The notes under the pieces are model-generated. The model did no database searches. It saw nothing but the letters and a program-made list of their open reading frames with translations, and was not told the origin of the DNA. A DNA stretch of 64,000 nucleotides from an uncultured Litoreibacter sp. Its GTDB lineage: Bacteria; Pseudomonadota; Alphaproteobacteria; Rhodobacterales; Rhodobacteraceae. How positions within the stretch are numbered: the first letter of the stretch is position 1; each line of letters opens with the position of its first letter. A program made the position numbers and the translations under genes. Where the stretch lies: assembly GCA_947494435.1 (NCBI GenBank), contig CANLUY010000001.1:434001-498000 (forward strand), given 5' to 3'. Shown piece after piece: positions 9,838-19,660 of the stretch.

Positions 9838-10437
9838 TTACACGGGCATATCGAGCGGTCTCAATTCAGCGCGCTCTTCATTTGGACGTGCGGCGAACAT
9901 CTCCTCAGCAGTAAGATCAAGCACAGGATGTCGCCACTCAGGGGCCACATCACATAACGGTCCAAGCACAAAGGACCTGTCCTGCAATCTTGGATGGGGC
10001 AAAACCAACGCTTCAGGCGCCATCGTTTTTTGCGCTTCTAACGGTAAATCACGCCATTTTTTATAGGATTCCACACTTGGCAGGACCATGTCTTCATACG
10101 CCACTAGGTCAAGATCAATCGTGCGCGCAGACCATCTTTCATGTCGTTGTCGTCCGAGCTGACGCTCAATGTCGTGCAAATAGTTGAGCAGGTCTTGTGG
10201 CTCTAATTCTGTCTCAACAAAAGTAAGCGCATTCACAAAATCGGGCCCACTTCCGGCCGGAAAGGCTGGGGTGGCATAAAACCGGCTGGTTTTGACTATT
10301 CCGACAGAATCGCTAGGTATTCTTCTGAGGGTCTCAATAATTGTAAATTGCGGAGCCCCATGAGATGACGTTACGTTACCACCTAGGGCGATATAGGCAT
10401 TTTTTACATTTTTGTGACAGCTCGTGGGTTGCGACAT
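9838..10437 (-). CDS. folK: 2-amino-4-hydroxy-6-hydroxymethyldihydropteridine pyrophosphokinase
   Basis: HPPK transfers pyrophosphate from ATP to the pterin in folate synthesis. The 199-residue product has [12 protein letters not shown] near residue 15, the substrate loop [12 protein letters not shown], and the signature [16 protein letters not shown] with the metal-binding Asp pair, then [16 protein letters not shown]. It stands alone, 82 bases before rpoZ, and is divergent from the NYN gene across 92 bases. Confidence 0.95.
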   Translation of the reverse strand: MSQPTSCHKNVKNAYIALGGNVTSSHGAPQFTIIETLRRIPSDSVGIVKTSRFYATPAFPAGSGPDFVNALTFVETELEPQDLLNYLHDIERQLGRQRHERWSARTIDLDLVAYEDMVLPSVESYKKWRDLPLEAQKTMAPEALVLPHPRLQDRSFVLGPLCDVAPEWRHPVLDLTAEEMFAARPNEERAELRPLDMPV

Positions 10438-10529
10438 AAATCTATTCCCCTATTTTCGCCGACGGCCTTGCTTCACGCCTTAAACACTCACGGTTCCAAC
10501 AGGCAAGGCAGACATCGAAAGGACACTTG

Positions 10530-11102
10530 ATGTTTTATAAAGACGAACGGCTTGCGCTGTTCATTGATGGCAGCAATTTATACGCTGCCGCAAAGTCTTT
10601 GGGGTTTGATATTGATTACAAACTTCTCAGACATGAGTTCATGCGTCGTGGCAAACTTCTACGCGCATTTTACTACACTGCACTGTTAGAGAACGATGAT
10701 TACTCTCCGATCCGCCCTTTGGTTGATTGGTTGAATTACAACGGTTTCACAATGGTGACCAAGCCCGCAAAAGAATACACCGACCGCGAGGGGAGACGGA
10801 AGGTGAAGGGCAACATGGATATCGAATTGACTGTCGATGCCATGGAACTTGCGCCACATGTTGATCATATCGTGCTGTTTTCCGGGGATGGGGATTTCCG
10901 GCCGCTGCTCGAGTCTGTTCAACGCAAAGGCGTGCGCGTTTCGGTGGTTTCCACCATTCGCTCCAACCCTCCCATGATCTCGGACGAACTGCGACGTCAG
11001 GCAGACAACTTCATCGAACTTGATGAGTTGCGCGACGTCATCGGTCGTCCACCCCGCGAAGAGAACTCATTCGCACCTCGCGAGACTGAAACTGTCGAGT
11101 AA
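10530..11102 (+). CDS. NYN (LabA-like PIN) domain protein
   Basis: A 190-residue protein of the NYN/LabA family, predicted RNases with a PIN-like fold. Visible acidic residues include Asp13 in LFIDGSNLY, the central KGNMDIELTVDAMELA and SGDGDFRPLL. The last are the usual metal-binding positions. The ATG at 10530 is preferred over an in-frame TTG one codon earlier because AAAGGA lies at a normal distance. It is a single-gene unit with its own terminator and is divergent from folK. The target RNA is unknown. Confidence 0.88.
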   Translation: MFYKDERLALFIDGSNLYAAAKSLGFDIDYKLLRHEFMRRGKLLRAFYYTALLENDDYSPIRPLVDWLNYNGFTMVTKPAKEYTDREGRRKVKGNMDIELTVDAMELAPHVDHIVLFSGDGDFRPLLESVQRKGVRVSVVSTIRSNPPMISDELRRQADNFIELDELRDVIGRPPREENSFAPRETETVE

Positions 11103-11126
11103 GACGTCTCGCATCTAAGCCAATTT

Positions 11127-11158
11127 AGGCCGCGCTTGGGAAACGGGCGCGGCCTTTT
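11127..11158 (+). terminator. Rho-independent terminator after the NYN gene
   Basis: A perfect 9-bp stem, AGGCCGCGC (11127-11135) with GCGCGGCCT (11147-11155), has an 11-base loop and ends in TTTT. It starts 24 bases after the NYN stop codon. Confidence 0.85.
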
Positions 11159-11247
11159 GCATTGCAGCCGGACAGCCTTGCGGCCAAAAGCGCTCTGGAT
11201 CTTGGCCAACCGATTGCTTACCTCTGGATCAACAGCCGGAGAGACAC

Positions 11248-12198
11248 ATGACCAAGCCACCTTTGACCCTTTATCTCGCTGCCCCCCGTGGCTTTTGTGC
11301 AGGTGTCGACCGCGCCATCAAGATCGTTGAGATGGCAATCGAAAAATGGGGTGCGCCGGTCTATGTGCGCCATGAAATCGTTCACAATAAATTCGTGGTC
11401 GATGGGTTGCGTGACAAGGGTGCTGTCTTCGTCGAAGAGCTTGAGGAATGTCCAGATGACCGCCCCGTTATCTTCTCTGCTCACGGTGTGCCAAAGGCCG
11501 TGCCCGCCGCCGCCGCCAAGCGCGAAATGGTCTATGTCGATGCGACCTGCCCGCTCGTCTCCAAAGTGCATATCGAGGCTGCGCGCCATCACGACAACGG
11601 CCTGCAAATGGTCATGATCGGCCACGAAGGCCACCCCGAAACAGTGGGGACAATGGGTCAACTCCCGGACGGCGAAGTCCTGTTGGTGGAAACCCCAGAG
11701 GATGTCGCCAAGATCACGCCGCGCAATCCTGAGCAGTTGGCCTTCATCACACAAACCACGCTATCCGTCGATGACACGGCCGATATCGTGGCGGCGCTGC
11801 AATCGCGCTTCCCCAACATCGTGGGTCCGCACAAAGAGGACATCTGCTACGCCACAACAAACCGGCAAGAAGCAGTCAAAGCCATGGCGTCCAAGACCAA
11901 AGCCATGCTGGTCATCGGGGCACCAAACTCGTCGAATTCCAAACGTCTCGTCGAAGTTGGTGCGAAAGCCGGATGCGACTATGCCCAGCTCGTCCAGCGT
12001 GCGACGGAGATCGACTGGCGCGCCCTTGATGGCATCAACAGCATCGGCATCACCGCCGGTGCATCCGCTCCAGAAGTCCTGATCAACGAGGTCATTGACG
12101 CCTTCAAGGATCGCTACGACACCACGGTCGAGATGGTCGAAACCGCTGTTGAAAACGTCGAATTCAAGGTTCCGCGCGTGCTGCGGGAACCCGCATAA
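11248..12198 (+). CDS. ispH: 4-hydroxy-3-methylbut-2-enyl diphosphate reductase
   Basis: IspH carries out the last step of the non-mevalonate isoprenoid pathway, giving IPP and DMAPP. The 316-residue protein has the three iron-sulfur cysteines in context: GFCAGVDRA (Cys17), [11 protein letters not shown] and [11 protein letters not shown]. It also has the substrate motifs VRHEIVHN and [21 protein letters not shown] ribosome site lies just upstream. The stop overlaps the next gene start (TAATG). Confidence 0.97.
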   Translation: MTKPPLTLYLAAPRGFCAGVDRAIKIVEMAIEKWGAPVYVRHEIVHNKFVVDGLRDKGAVFVEELEECPDDRPVIFSAHGVPKAVPAAAAKREMVYVDATCPLVSKVHIEAARHHDNGLQMVMIGHEGHPETVGTMGQLPDGEVLLVETPEDVAKITPRNPEQLAFITQTTLSVDDTADIVAALQSRFPNIVGPHKEDICYATTNRQEAVKAMASKTKAMLVIGAPNSSNSKRLVEVGAKAGCDYAQLVQRATEIDWRALDGINSIGITAGASAPEVLINEVIDAFKDRYDTTVEMVETAVENVEFKVPRVLREPA

Positions 12199-13142
12199 TG
12201 ATGCGGCTCATACTTATTCTGCTCTGCGCCTCAGCCGGCCCGCTTATGGCTCAAGACAGATCTGAACAAGTTATCGCAGCCTTTGAAAACTGGATGACCC
12301 AGCAAGGCGTCACTGAAGGTTCCATCGCAGTGATCGAGGGCAATTCACCTGTCCTTACAAAGGGCTACGGGCGCGATGCCGACGCCGCTGTCACACTCGC
12401 CAGCCTTTCGAAAGCGCTGACTGGCGCGTGCGTTGCAGTGCTGCAGCAAGAAGGCGTTTTTGATCTCGACACGCCCATTTCTGATCTGCTGGACGTGCCA
12501 GAAGGTTCCGGCAGTTTGCCGGACTTTCTGTCGCAGACCTCAGGTTTCCAAGACGACCAAACACAAGGCAAGCCTTGGCACTTGGAGGCTGACCGTACCC
12601 CGCGCCACATGCTCGCAACCGAATTGGCCCTCGCAACAGACCGAGGTGACACATCCTTCCGCTATGACAATGGCAACTTTGCCGTCCTCGGCGCGGTGAT
12701 AGATGCGGTCGCGCAAGAAGACTACGCAACGGACTGCAAATCCTTGGTTATGGAACCGCTCGGCATCACAACCGCAGCACTTGATCCGGTCTGGGGACCG
12801 CTTGCCGCTTGGGGTGGGTGGTCGATGTCTGTGGGTGACTACGCACGGTTCGTCAAAGAATGGTTCGGCTCCGAGCGCAACATTGGCCGCGATCCGCTGG
12901 CGTGGCCACATGCCAATCTTGGCGGCGGCGCGCATTATGTCATGGGATCGTTCTTCCGCGAGTTGCAAGGCCGCAACCTTTTCTGGCACGCCGGGCTTTT
13001 ATGCTGGAACACCGAAGGCGATGGGTCCTACTTCGCTAGCTACGGTGGTGATATCGTCGTCGTAGTCAGCTATGCAGAATGCATGCCAAACGATGGGCTC
13101 GCAGCGCTCGATCAGGCGTTATTTGAAGCCGCCCTAAAGTAA
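12198..13142 (+). CDS. Serine hydrolase, class C beta-lactamase-like fold
   Basis: A 314-residue exported protein with a signal peptide (about 1-19, ending LMAQ). It has an SxxK motif SLSK near residue 73, a YxN-like YDN near residue 155, and a late His in LFWHAGLLCW. These fit the penicillin-binding/beta-lactamase-like family PF00144. It most likely acts on a peptidoglycan-type or ester substrate in the periplasm; a true beta-lactamase role is not supported. It is translationally coupled to ispH by TAATG, which has no obvious functional meaning. Confidence 0.8.
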   Translation: MMRLILILLCASAGPLMAQDRSEQVIAAFENWMTQQGVTEGSIAVIEGNSPVLTKGYGRDADAAVTLASLSKALTGACVAVLQQEGVFDLDTPISDLLDVPEGSGSLPDFLSQTSGFQDDQTQGKPWHLEADRTPRHMLATELALATDRGDTSFRYDNGNFAVLGAVIDAVAQEDYATDCKSLVMEPLGITTAALDPVWGPLAAWGGWSMSVGDYARFVKEWFGSERNIGRDPLAWPHANLGGGAHYVMGSFFRELQGRNLFWHAGLLCWNTEGDGSYFASYGGDIVVVVSYAECMPNDGLAALDQALFEAALK

Positions 13143-13239
13143 CGAAGCTAAAAATCGCCGCCACCATTTTGATGGCATGACTGACGTGACTTCGCTGCTC
13201 AACATGATACTTCTTTGTTCAGCATCCGGAGGCATTTCC

Positions 13240-13854
13240 ATGATTACCGTACAATTTCTACTCACAGCGATAGTCGTCGTCATCGCGCCAGGCACTGGCG
13301 TGATCTACACGCTTGCGTTGGGTTTGGGCCAAGGCAGGCGCGCAGCCCTTTGGGCGGCCTTGGGCTGCACCTTTGGGATCGTACCACACCTTGCCGCAGC
13401 AACCCTTGGCCTAGCGGCGCTGCTCCACACCTCGGCCTTGCTTTTCCAGATCGTCAAATTCGCAGGCGTCGCCTACTTGATCTACCTCGCCTACCAAGCG
13501 CTGAAATCAGATGGCGCGCTTGCCGTCAGTTCAAAAACCACGACCCAATCTGGTTGGCTCATCGCGCGCCGCGGTGCGCTCATTAATATCCTGAACCCGA
13601 AGCTGTCGATCTTCTTTCTTGCGCTCCTGCCTCCGTTCCTATCCGGAAACCCTGCCAGCGCGACACTTGAGATGGCAACTTTAGGCGCCGTGTTTATGGC
13701 ACTGACATTCGGCGTCTTCGTGCTCTACGGCCTCTTTGCCGCCCGCGCCCGTGACGCGATCCTTGGGTCCGAGCGGATCATGCTCTGGCTCAACCGCTCC
13801 TTTGCCGCCATCTTCGCAGGTCTCGGTGCGAAACTGGCCTTTGAACGCGCATGA
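13240..13854 (+). CDS. LysE/RhtB family exporter
   Basis: A 204-residue membrane protein with about six hydrophobic segments and the family pattern near the N-terminus (IAPGTGVIYTLALGLGQGRRAAL), then AYLIYLAYQALK and the mid-protein GALINILNPKLSIFF. The substrate is unknown. ATG 13240 was chosen because CCGGAGG stands 7 bases upstream; the frame stays open farther left but gives a poor N-terminus. It overlaps the next gene by 4 bases and opens a tight five-gene run. Confidence 0.87.
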   Translation: MITVQFLLTAIVVVIAPGTGVIYTLALGLGQGRRAALWAALGCTFGIVPHLAAATLGLAALLHTSALLFQIVKFAGVAYLIYLAYQALKSDGALAVSSKTTTQSGWLIARRGALINILNPKLSIFFLALLPPFLSGNPASATLEMATLGAVFMALTFGVFVLYGLFAARARDAILGSERIMLWLNRSFAAIFAGLGAKLAFERA

Positions 13855-14294
13855 CACAGATCCCCCGCGCACCGCTTCTGCTTGGCCTTGCCGGGCTTTT
13901 GCCGTTCCTTTGGGCCGCAGCAGGCATTCTTGTTCCCGCCCTCTCCGATGCGACGGTCAGCATCCTCGGCGCGCGCTTCAATGCACCCTACGTTTTGATC
14001 AGCTATGGCACCGTCATCATGTGCTTCATGTCCGGCGTGCTTTGGGGCTTTGCCACCAAATCTGAGCGCCTCGTCCCCTATGCCATGTCCACCATGCCCG
14101 CTCTTTGGGCCTTCTTCGCCATCGGTGGTGGCGAACGTCAGGCCACATCTGCCGTGCTTGTCGGCTTCGTCCTTGTATTTCTGTGTGATCTGCAATTTGC
14201 CGTCTGGCGCTTGACCCCGCCATGGTGGATAAAACTGCGAACGCTGCTGACAGCCATCGTGCTGGCCTGCCTCGCGATAGGATTATTTGCATGA
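13851..14294 (+). CDS. DUF3429 domain membrane protein
   Basis: A 147-residue membrane protein with four or five hydrophobic stretches. It shows the DUF3429-like features LLGLAGLLPFLW, an APYVLISYGTVIMCFMSGVLWG core and a C-terminal WWIKLRTLLT helix. The function is unknown. ATGA overlaps with both neighbours show it is co-translated with the exporter upstream and the methyltransferase downstream. Confidence 0.8.
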   Translation: MTQIPRAPLLLGLAGLLPFLWAAAGILVPALSDATVSILGARFNAPYVLISYGTVIMCFMSGVLWGFATKSERLVPYAMSTMPALWAFFAIGGGERQATSAVLVGFVLVFLCDLQFAVWRLTPPWWIKLRTLLTAIVLACLAIGLFA

Positions 14295-14881
14295 GCGATG
14301 AAGAAACGATCAGCGTTTATGATGCACAGGCTGAAAAATACGCAAACCTCGTCTCGCGCGACACGCCGGATCAGGATTTGCAGGCGTTTATCGACGCAAT
14401 GCCAGACGGTGGGTTCGCGCTTGATCTAGGCTGCGGCCCCGGCAATTCCGCCGCGATGATGCAAGATGTGGGCCTACGGGTTGCGGCGACGGACGCCTCA
14501 GCCGCTATGGTCAAACTGGCCCGCGATAAATTCGAGCTGGACGCGACGCAAGCCACTTTCGACGATATCACAGGCTCAGATATCTACGACGGCGTCTGGG
14601 CAAATTTCTCGCTGCTTCATGCACCAAAAGCCAACATGCCCCGCCATTTGGACGCGATCAAAACCGCGCTCAAGCCCGGTGGCATTTTCCATATCGGTAT
14701 GAAACTAGGCACCGACAGCGCCCGCGACAGGATCGGTCGGATGTACAGCTACTATTCTGAGGACGAATTGAAGGGCCTGCTGAAAAACGCAGGCTTCACA
14801 CCACGCAGCACGCGCAAAAGTAAGGATAAAGGCCTCGACGGCACAATGGCTGACTACATCATAGTCTTATCCAATGGCTGA
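14291..14881 (+). CDS. Class I SAM-dependent methyltransferase
   Basis: A 196-residue Rossmann-fold methyltransferase. The SAM motif I is [16 protein letters not shown] near residue 40, motif II is [16 protein letters not shown], and the post-motif [13 protein letters not shown] is present. The substrate is not evident. ATG 14291 was chosen because it gives the ATGA overlap with the DUF3429 gene, and the longer open frame would run inside that gene. It overlaps rnhA by 8 bases. Confidence 0.85.
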   Translation: MSDEETISVYDAQAEKYANLVSRDTPDQDLQAFIDAMPDGGFALDLGCGPGNSAAMMQDVGLRVAATDASAAMVKLARDKFELDATQATFDDITGSDIYDGVWANFSLLHAPKANMPRHLDAIKTALKPGGIFHIGMKLGTDSARDRIGRMYSYYSEDELKGLLKNAGFTPRSTRKSKDKGLDGTMADYIIVLSNG

Positions 14882-15323
14882 GCTCTTCGCCTACACAGAC
14901 GGCGCATGCTCCGGCAATCCCGGCCCCGGCGGCTGGGGCGCGTTGCTGATCGCACGCGACGGCGACACAGTCCTGAAGGAACGTGAGCTGTCAGGTGGTG
15001 AGGCCAACACAACCAACAACCGCATGGAGCTTCTTGCTGCAATCAACGCGCTCGAAACGCTAGAAAAACCCTCGACCCTGACCGTCATCACCGACAGCGT
15101 TTATGTCAAAGACGGCATCACCAAGTGGATCCACGGCTGGAAAGCCAAGGGTTGGAAAAAGAAGGGCGGAGAGATCAAGAATATCGACCTCTGGAAACAG
15201 CTCGACGCCGCGCAAGCCCGCCATCGCGTCACATGGGAATGGGTCAAAGGCCATGCAGGCCATCCCGAGAATGAGAAAGCCGACGAGCTTGCCCGCGCAG
15301 GCATGGCCCCCTTCAAGCCGTGA
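14874..15323 (+). CDS. rnhA: Ribonuclease HI
   Basis: RNase HI degrades the RNA strand of RNA-DNA hybrids. The 149-residue protein has all four catalytic acids in context: the Asp in [18 protein letters not shown], the Glu in [12 protein letters not shown], the Asp in [11 protein letters not shown], and the last Asp in NEKADELAR. The His loop is in [10 protein letters not shown]. Its length equals that of typical bacterial RNase HI. It is coupled to the methyltransferase and NUDIX genes by overlaps. Confidence 0.97.
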   Translation: MAELFAYTDGACSGNPGPGGWGALLIARDGDTVLKERELSGGEANTTNNRMELLAAINALETLEKPSTLTVITDSVYVKDGITKWIHGWKAKGWKKKGGEIKNIDLWKQLDAAQARHRVTWEWVKGHAGHPENEKADELARAGMAPFKP

Positions 15324-15718
15324 TCCACAAAGCCTGCCCCGTTGCCCTACACCCAGACGGCTGGCCACCCCGCATTGCAGCTTTCAAGCACCCGCAAGCA
15401 GGCTTCCAACTGGTCAAAGGCAATATCGAGCCAAATGAAAATCCTGACCGCGCCGCCGCGCGCGAGTTGTTTGAGGAAAGCGGGCTAGAGACCCGCGCCA
15501 CCCTCCCCCTCGGCCAAAGCAAAGACATCGCAACTGACCAGACATGGCACTTCACACTGTGCCGCATCGCCCCACCGATTCGCGAGCAATGGCAGCATTT
15601 TACGAAAGACGATGGCGGTCACCTGTTTAAGTTCCACTGGCACAGCCTTGAAGATGAGACGCCCGATTGGCATCCCCACTACCAAGCCGCGATCAACTGG
15701 ATCAAGGCCGCGCTGTAG
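15320..15718 (+). CDS. NUDIX hydrolase
   Basis: A 132-residue NUDIX protein. The Nudix box is [24 protein letters not shown], spanning about residues 34-57 with the REL.EE core intact. These enzymes hydrolyse nucleoside diphosphate-linked substrates; the specific substrate is not evident. The start is a GTG that overlaps the rnhA stop (GTGA). It ends the five-gene unit, and its stop abuts the convergent GlsB-like gene. Confidence 0.88.
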   Translation: MIHKACPVALHPDGWPPRIAAFKHPQAGFQLVKGNIEPNENPDRAAARELFEESGLETRATLPLGQSKDIATDQTWHFTLCRIAPPIREQWQHFTKDDGGHLFKFHWHSLEDETPDWHPHYQAAINWIKAAL

Positions 15719-15958
15719 TCACTTCCGGTAATGCGTCGGCACCAAAATCAGCGCGCCCACCGCACTGATAATCGCATCCACACCGGGCGGTCCAAAACTG
15801 ATCCCAAACATGATCCGCACCATGAAAAACAGAACGGCACCACCAACAGCAATGATGATCGACTGCACAAACCCGTTATGCGTAAACCCCGATTTCTCCG
15901 ACGCATAGCCGATGATCCCTGCAATCATAATCGCACCAAAGAACGCGAAAAACGCCAT
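15719..15958 (-). CDS. Small GlsB/YeaQ/YmgE-type membrane protein
   Basis: A 79-residue protein with three hydrophobic segments and Gly-rich helices (AFFGAIMIAGIIGY, IIIAVGGAVLFFMVRI, VDAIISAVGALILV). It resembles the transglycosylase-associated GlsB/YeaQ family of tiny membrane proteins, often stress-related. The match is by pattern only and the family is loosely defined. It ends next to the NUDIX stop and is downstream of fmt with a 78-base gap. Confidence 0.6.
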   Translation of the reverse strand: MAFFAFFGAIMIAGIIGYASEKSGFTHNGFVQSIIIAVGGAVLFFMVRIMFGISFGPPGVDAIISAVGALILVPTHYRK

Positions 15959-16036
15959 CTAAAACCCCAGCTCAGCCATCAGAGCACTTCGCCCCAGCTT
16001 CTTTCTGCCACAAATATGCAAATCCCGCAGCCGCAA

Positions 16037-16936
16037 TCACGTGATCCGCTCGGGCAAGATAAACCCCGCCAGAAACGTCTCCGCATCAGCAGGCTTCTTG
16101 CCCGACCGCTGCGCCCGCGTGATCTCCACCGCGCCGTCGCCACAAGCAATCCGGAACCCGTCCAAAACCTCACCATGCGCACCAGACCCGTAGGTCAATC
16201 GGCTGGCCAACAGCTTCACGCGGTCCCCGTTGATTTCTGTCCATGCGCCCAGGAACGGGGATAGCCCCCGGATCAACCGGTCCACCTCTATGGCAGGCAT
16301 TGACCAATCCACCCGCGCCTCGGTCTTGTCGATTTTGGAGGCATATGTCACGCCGTCTTCTGGCTGTGGCTCCGCTTTCAAACCGTCCAGAGACGCCAAA
16401 GTTTCAACGATCTGTGCGGCCCCCAAAGCTGCCAATCTGTCATGGAGTTCACCAGTGGTTTCGGTCGTCCCGATCTGCAAAACACCGCGCGTCAGAACAG
16501 GCCCTGTATCCAGCCCCGCTTCCATCTGCATAATGCAAACGCCTGTCTCCGCATCGCCTGCCATAATCGCACGGTGAATAGGTGCGGCCCCGCGCCAGCG
16601 CGGCAGAAGGGAGGCATGAATATTCAAACATCCATGTACAGGCGCATCCAAGATCGCTTGCGGTAACAGCAGGCCATAAGCCACAACGACAGCCACATCT
16701 GCGTTCAAAGCCGAAAATTCGGCCTGTGCCTTGGCATCTTTCAACGAGACCGGATATCGCACTTCAAGCCCCAAGGCCTCCGCACGGGCCTGCACTGGCG
16801 AAGCGCGCAGCTTCTTACCCCGACCCGCAGGTCGTGGGGGCTGAGAATACACCGCACAAATCTCGTGCCCCGCCTCAACCAAAGCATCCAACGCGGAAAC
16901 GGAAAACTCCGGCGTCCCCATGAACACAATTCTCAT
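16037..16936 (-). CDS. fmt: Methionyl-tRNA formyltransferase
   Basis: Fmt formylates initiator Met-tRNA, the counterpart of peptide deformylase. The 299-residue product shows [17 protein letters not shown] at the N-terminus and the formyl-THF catalytic core [20 protein letters not shown], with Asn and His, then GLDTGPVL with the catalytic Asp. The C-terminal OB-like domain carries [15 protein letters not shown]. It overlaps the deformylase-like gene by 4 bases in a def-def-def-like-fmt operon. Confidence 0.96.
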   Translation of the reverse strand: MRIVFMGTPEFSVSALDALVEAGHEICAVYSQPPRPAGRGKKLRASPVQARAEALGLEVRYPVSLKDAKAQAEFSALNADVAVVVAYGLLLPQAILDAPVHGCLNIHASLLPRWRGAAPIHRAIMAGDAETGVCIMQMEAGLDTGPVLTRGVLQIGTTETTGELHDRLAALGAAQIVETLASLDGLKAEPQPEDGVTYASKIDKTEARVDWSMPAIEVDRLIRGLSPFLGAWTEINGDRVKLLASRLTYGSGAHGEVLDGFRIACGDGAVEITRAQRSGKKPADAETFLAGFILPERIT

Positions 16937-17424
16937 GAGCGCACCTTCTTTGCTTTCTTGAGCAACATATCCCGCTTGGTCTTGCTCAACCGGTCAAAGA
17001 ACATCTTGCCGTTCAAATGATCGATCTGATGTTGCACCGAGGTCGCCCAAAGCCCCACAAAATCGCGCTCTTCCTGATTGCCAGCAGCATTCAAGAACCG
17101 CACCGTCACCGCGCGGGGTCGCTCCAGCTTGGCCCAGACGCCGGGCAAGTTCGGGCTGCCCTCCTCATGCGTTCGCATCTGCGCACTGGAATGCAAAATC
17201 TCCGGGTTTGCCATCCGCACTGCCTGCCCGCGCGCCTCGGACGCATCCACAACAGCCAAGCGCTGCATCACACCCAGTTGCACAGCAGCCAGCCCAACAC
17301 CGGGCATCGTATCCATGGCTAAGATCATCTCTTCCCAAACCGCCCGCGTCTCGTCGGTCACGGCCGTCACCGGCTCAGCGACGCTGCGCAATCGCTTATC
17401 AGGCCACATGACAAACGACCTCAC
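16933..17424 (-). CDS. Peptide deformylase-like protein with degenerate active site
   Basis: A 163-residue paralogue of peptide deformylase. The three family motifs are present but altered. [10 protein letters not shown] keeps the Gln but loses the Pro. EEGSPNLPG replaces EEGCLS, so the metal-ligand Cys is Ser. HQIDH replaces HEIDH, so the catalytic Glu is Gln. Both metal His residues remain. Known deformylase chemistry needs the Cys and Glu, so a deformylase reaction is unlikely. The GTG at 17424 was chosen for its GTGA overlap with the upstream def. It lies between active def genes and fmt. Confidence 0.85.
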   Translation of the reverse strand: MRSFVMWPDKRLRSVAEPVTAVTDETRAVWEEMILAMDTMPGVGLAAVQLGVMQRLAVVDASEARGQAVRMANPEILHSSAQMRTHEEGSPNLPGVWAKLERPRAVTVRFLNAAGNQEERDFVGLWATSVQHQIDHLNGKMFFDRLSKTKRDMLLKKAKKVRS

Positions 17425-17879
17425 GCAGCCACCTCGTGATCCAAGATGAGTTTCCCGTCGAGGTGGTCGATCTCGTGACAAATGCAAGCCGCTTCAAATC
17501 CCTCAAACGCGCCGCGCTGTTGTGCGCCTGTTTCATCAAGCCACATCACTTCGATCCGAAGAGGTCGAACAACCAGCACGGGCATGTCGGGTATGGAAAG
17601 GCACCCTTCCTCATTTGTCTGCACCTCAGCAGAGCGCGACAAAATCTCAGGATTCACGAACACCATCGGGTTCGCCTCCCCGGCTTTCCATGTGGCATCC
17701 ATGATAAACAAACGGACAGACTCGCCCACTTGCGGCGCCGCCAAACCTCGTCCTTGCGCGTCATACAACGTGTCAAACATATCAGCTGCCAATTCGCGCA
17801 ACGCATCATCCACAGTGAACACCGGCGGGCAGAGTTGCCGCAGCCGTGCATCCGGATGCATGACAATCGGACGGATCAA
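17421..17879 (-). CDS. def: Peptide deformylase, second copy
   Basis: Deformylase removes the formyl group from nascent N-terminal Met. This 152-residue copy has intact motifs: GRGLAAPQVG, EEGCLSIP and CHEIDHLDG, so metal ligands and catalytic Glu are present. It is somewhat short, ending soon after the HEIDH helix. The start is taken as TTG 17879, which overlaps the previous stop (TTGA) and fits MIRPIVMHPDARL; the next option is ATG 17861. Confidence 0.92.
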   Translation of the reverse strand: MIRPIVMHPDARLRQLCPPVFTVDDALRELAADMFDTLYDAQGRGLAAPQVGESVRLFIMDATWKAGEANPMVFVNPEILSRSAEVQTNEEGCLSIPDMPVLVVRPLRIEVMWLDETGAQQRGAFEGFEAACICHEIDHLDGKLILDHEVAA

Positions 17880-18394
17880 GCGCGCGCCCGCTCACGCTTC
17901 AGCTTCACCATCTTGCGCGTGATCATCTGGCGTTTTAGCGGTTTGAGATAGTCAATGAATAGCTTACCTTCGAGGTGATCAATCTCGTGCTGAACGCAAG
18001 TCGCCCAAAGCCCGTCAAAAGTTTCGCGCTTTGCATTGCCGTCCAGATCCATCCAAGACACCGTTACCTCCGCCGGACGTGTCACATCGGCGAATTGTTC
18101 CGGGATCGACAAGCAACCTTCTTCATATGTGTTCAAGTCGTCAGACCCGGCTTCGACCACGGGGTTAAGCATAACCATCGGTCGCGCTGCCTCACCCTCT
18201 TCCTTAACACAATCAAGGACGATCATCCGGCTCATAATACCCACTTGCGGAGCGGCCAGCCCAATGCCCGGCGCGTCATACATCGTCGCAAGCATCTTGT
18301 CGGCAAGGGCCCGCAACTCATCTGAGCTGTCCGCAACCGGATCGGCCACCTTCTTCAGGCGTGGGTCAGGATGGATAAGAATAGGCAATATCAT
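17876..18394 (-). CDS. def: Peptide deformylase, first copy
   Basis: A 172-residue deformylase with the canonical motifs GIGLAAPQVG, EEGCLSIP and QHEIDHLEG and a basic C-terminal helix KRQMITRKMVKLKRERA, as in the main bacterial enzyme. It is the most standard of the three copies. ATG 18394 was chosen because it gives the familiar MILPILIHPDPRLKKVA start; the frame is open 12 codons farther. It is the first gene of the leftward def-fmt operon. Confidence 0.95.
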   Translation of the reverse strand: MILPILIHPDPRLKKVADPVADSSDELRALADKMLATMYDAPGIGLAAPQVGIMSRMIVLDCVKEEGEAARPMVMLNPVVEAGSDDLNTYEEGCLSIPEQFADVTRPAEVTVSWMDLDGNAKRETFDGLWATCVQHEIDHLEGKLFIDYLKPLKRQMITRKMVKLKRERARA

Positions 18395-18487
18395 GGGCAA
18401 CCATTTAGGACAGCACGCGCCGCTTCGCAATCTCTCTTGCGGCTGAGGCCTGCCACGCTAGGTTGATCCCAACAAGGAGAGCGCCAG

Positions 18488-19660
18488 ATGAATTTCGATG
18501 ACCAACCCGACCGCCGTGGCACCTACTGCGCCAAATGGGACTTTTTGGAAGATTTTTCCGGCGTTTCCCCGAAAGACGGATTGGGCATGTGGGTTGCGGA
18601 TGGCGATTTTCAAACGGCACCGAATGTCATTGAAGCCATGCGCGCCTATGCAGATCACGGCATCTATGGTTACGGGTTCGACGATGCGGGCTACCGCGAA
18701 GCGCTGTGCTGGTGGATGAACCACCGCCATGACTGGCAGATCGAGCCGGATTGGATCCTCACGACCCAAGGGCTAGGCCATGCAATCGGCATGGCCATCG
18801 ACACATGGACAAATATCGGCGATGGCGTTGCCTTCTTCACGCCAGTCTATCACGAGTTCAGCCTCAAGACCCAACGTTCCGAGCGCCGCCCGGTCGAGTT
18901 GCCAATGCAGCTCATCGACGGCAAATACGAACTGGATTTTGAGACAGCCTCAGAATTGCTCGACCCTGACGTCAAAATTCTGATCTTCTGCGCCCCGCAA
19001 AACCCCTCAGGCCGCGTCTGGACGCGTGACGAGATGCGGCAAGTGGTCGAGTTCGCCGCACGCCACGACCTTCTTGTGATCTCCGACGAAATCCACGCCG
19101 ACATCACCTTCGCCCCGGCCAAACACGTCCCAATGGACCTAGCCGCGCCAGAGCATCGCGACCGGATCATCACGATCACAGCCGCCTCAAAGGCGTTCAA
19201 CCTGCCTGGCCTGCGCACGGGACAGGCGATCATCGCCGATGACACACTGCGCGCGGCCTACAAACGCCGCCTGACAATGACCGAATACTCGCCCGGCGTG
19301 CCCGGAATTGTGGCCACTAAGGCGGCCTACTCGCCAGAAGGTGAGACCTATATCAACGCGTTGAACGACTACCTTGAAGGCAACAGCAAACTATTCAACG
19401 AGGCGATCAACACCATCCCCGGCCTGCATTCCATGCCGCTGCAGTCAACCTTCCTTGCATGGGTCGATTTCTCCGGCACCGGCATGGGACCTGACGAAAT
19501 CACACGCCGTGTCCGCGAAGACGCCAAGATCGGTGCCAGCCCTGGCCCGACTTTCGGCAAAGGCGGGGAAAGCTTCCACCGTTTCAACCTCGCCATGCCC
19601 CGCGCGCAAATTATCGAAGCGACCGAGCGCATGCAAAAGGCCTTCAGCGACCTGCAATAG
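18488..19660 (+). CDS. patB: PatB/MalY-type PLP-dependent C-S lyase
   Basis: A 390-residue fold-type I aminotransferase-like enzyme, probably a cystathionine beta-lyase or related C-S lyase. It has the N-terminal family start with KWDFLEDF and MWVADGDFQTAPNV, the PLP-site features NPSGRVWTRDEM and VISDEIHADITF, and the Schiff-base Lys in ITAASKAFNLPGLRTG. A GGAGA ribosome site precedes the ATG. The last 17 bases overlap the LacI gene in convergent orientation. A plain aminotransferase activity cannot be excluded. Confidence 0.85.
   Translation: MNFDDQPDRRGTYCAKWDFLEDFSGVSPKDGLGMWVADGDFQTAPNVIEAMRAYADHGIYGYGFDDAGYREALCWWMNHRHDWQIEPDWILTTQGLGHAIGMAIDTWTNIGDGVAFFTPVYHEFSLKTQRSERRPVELPMQLIDGKYELDFETASELLDPDVKILIFCAPQNPSGRVWTRDEMRQVVEFAARHDLLVISDEIHADITFAPAKHVPMDLAAPEHRDRIITITAASKAFNLPGLRTGQAIIADDTLRAAYKRRLTMTEYSPGVPGIVATKAAYSPEGETYINALNDYLEGNSKLFNEAINTIPGLHSMPLQSTFLAWVDFSGTGMGPDEITRRVREDAKIGASPGPTFGKGGESFHRFNLAMPRAQIIEATERMQKAFSDLQ

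Noticed and set aside
12198-13142. True class C beta-lactamase
   Set aside because: SxxK is present, but the YxN and KTG-like features are not convincing; only the broad fold is supported.
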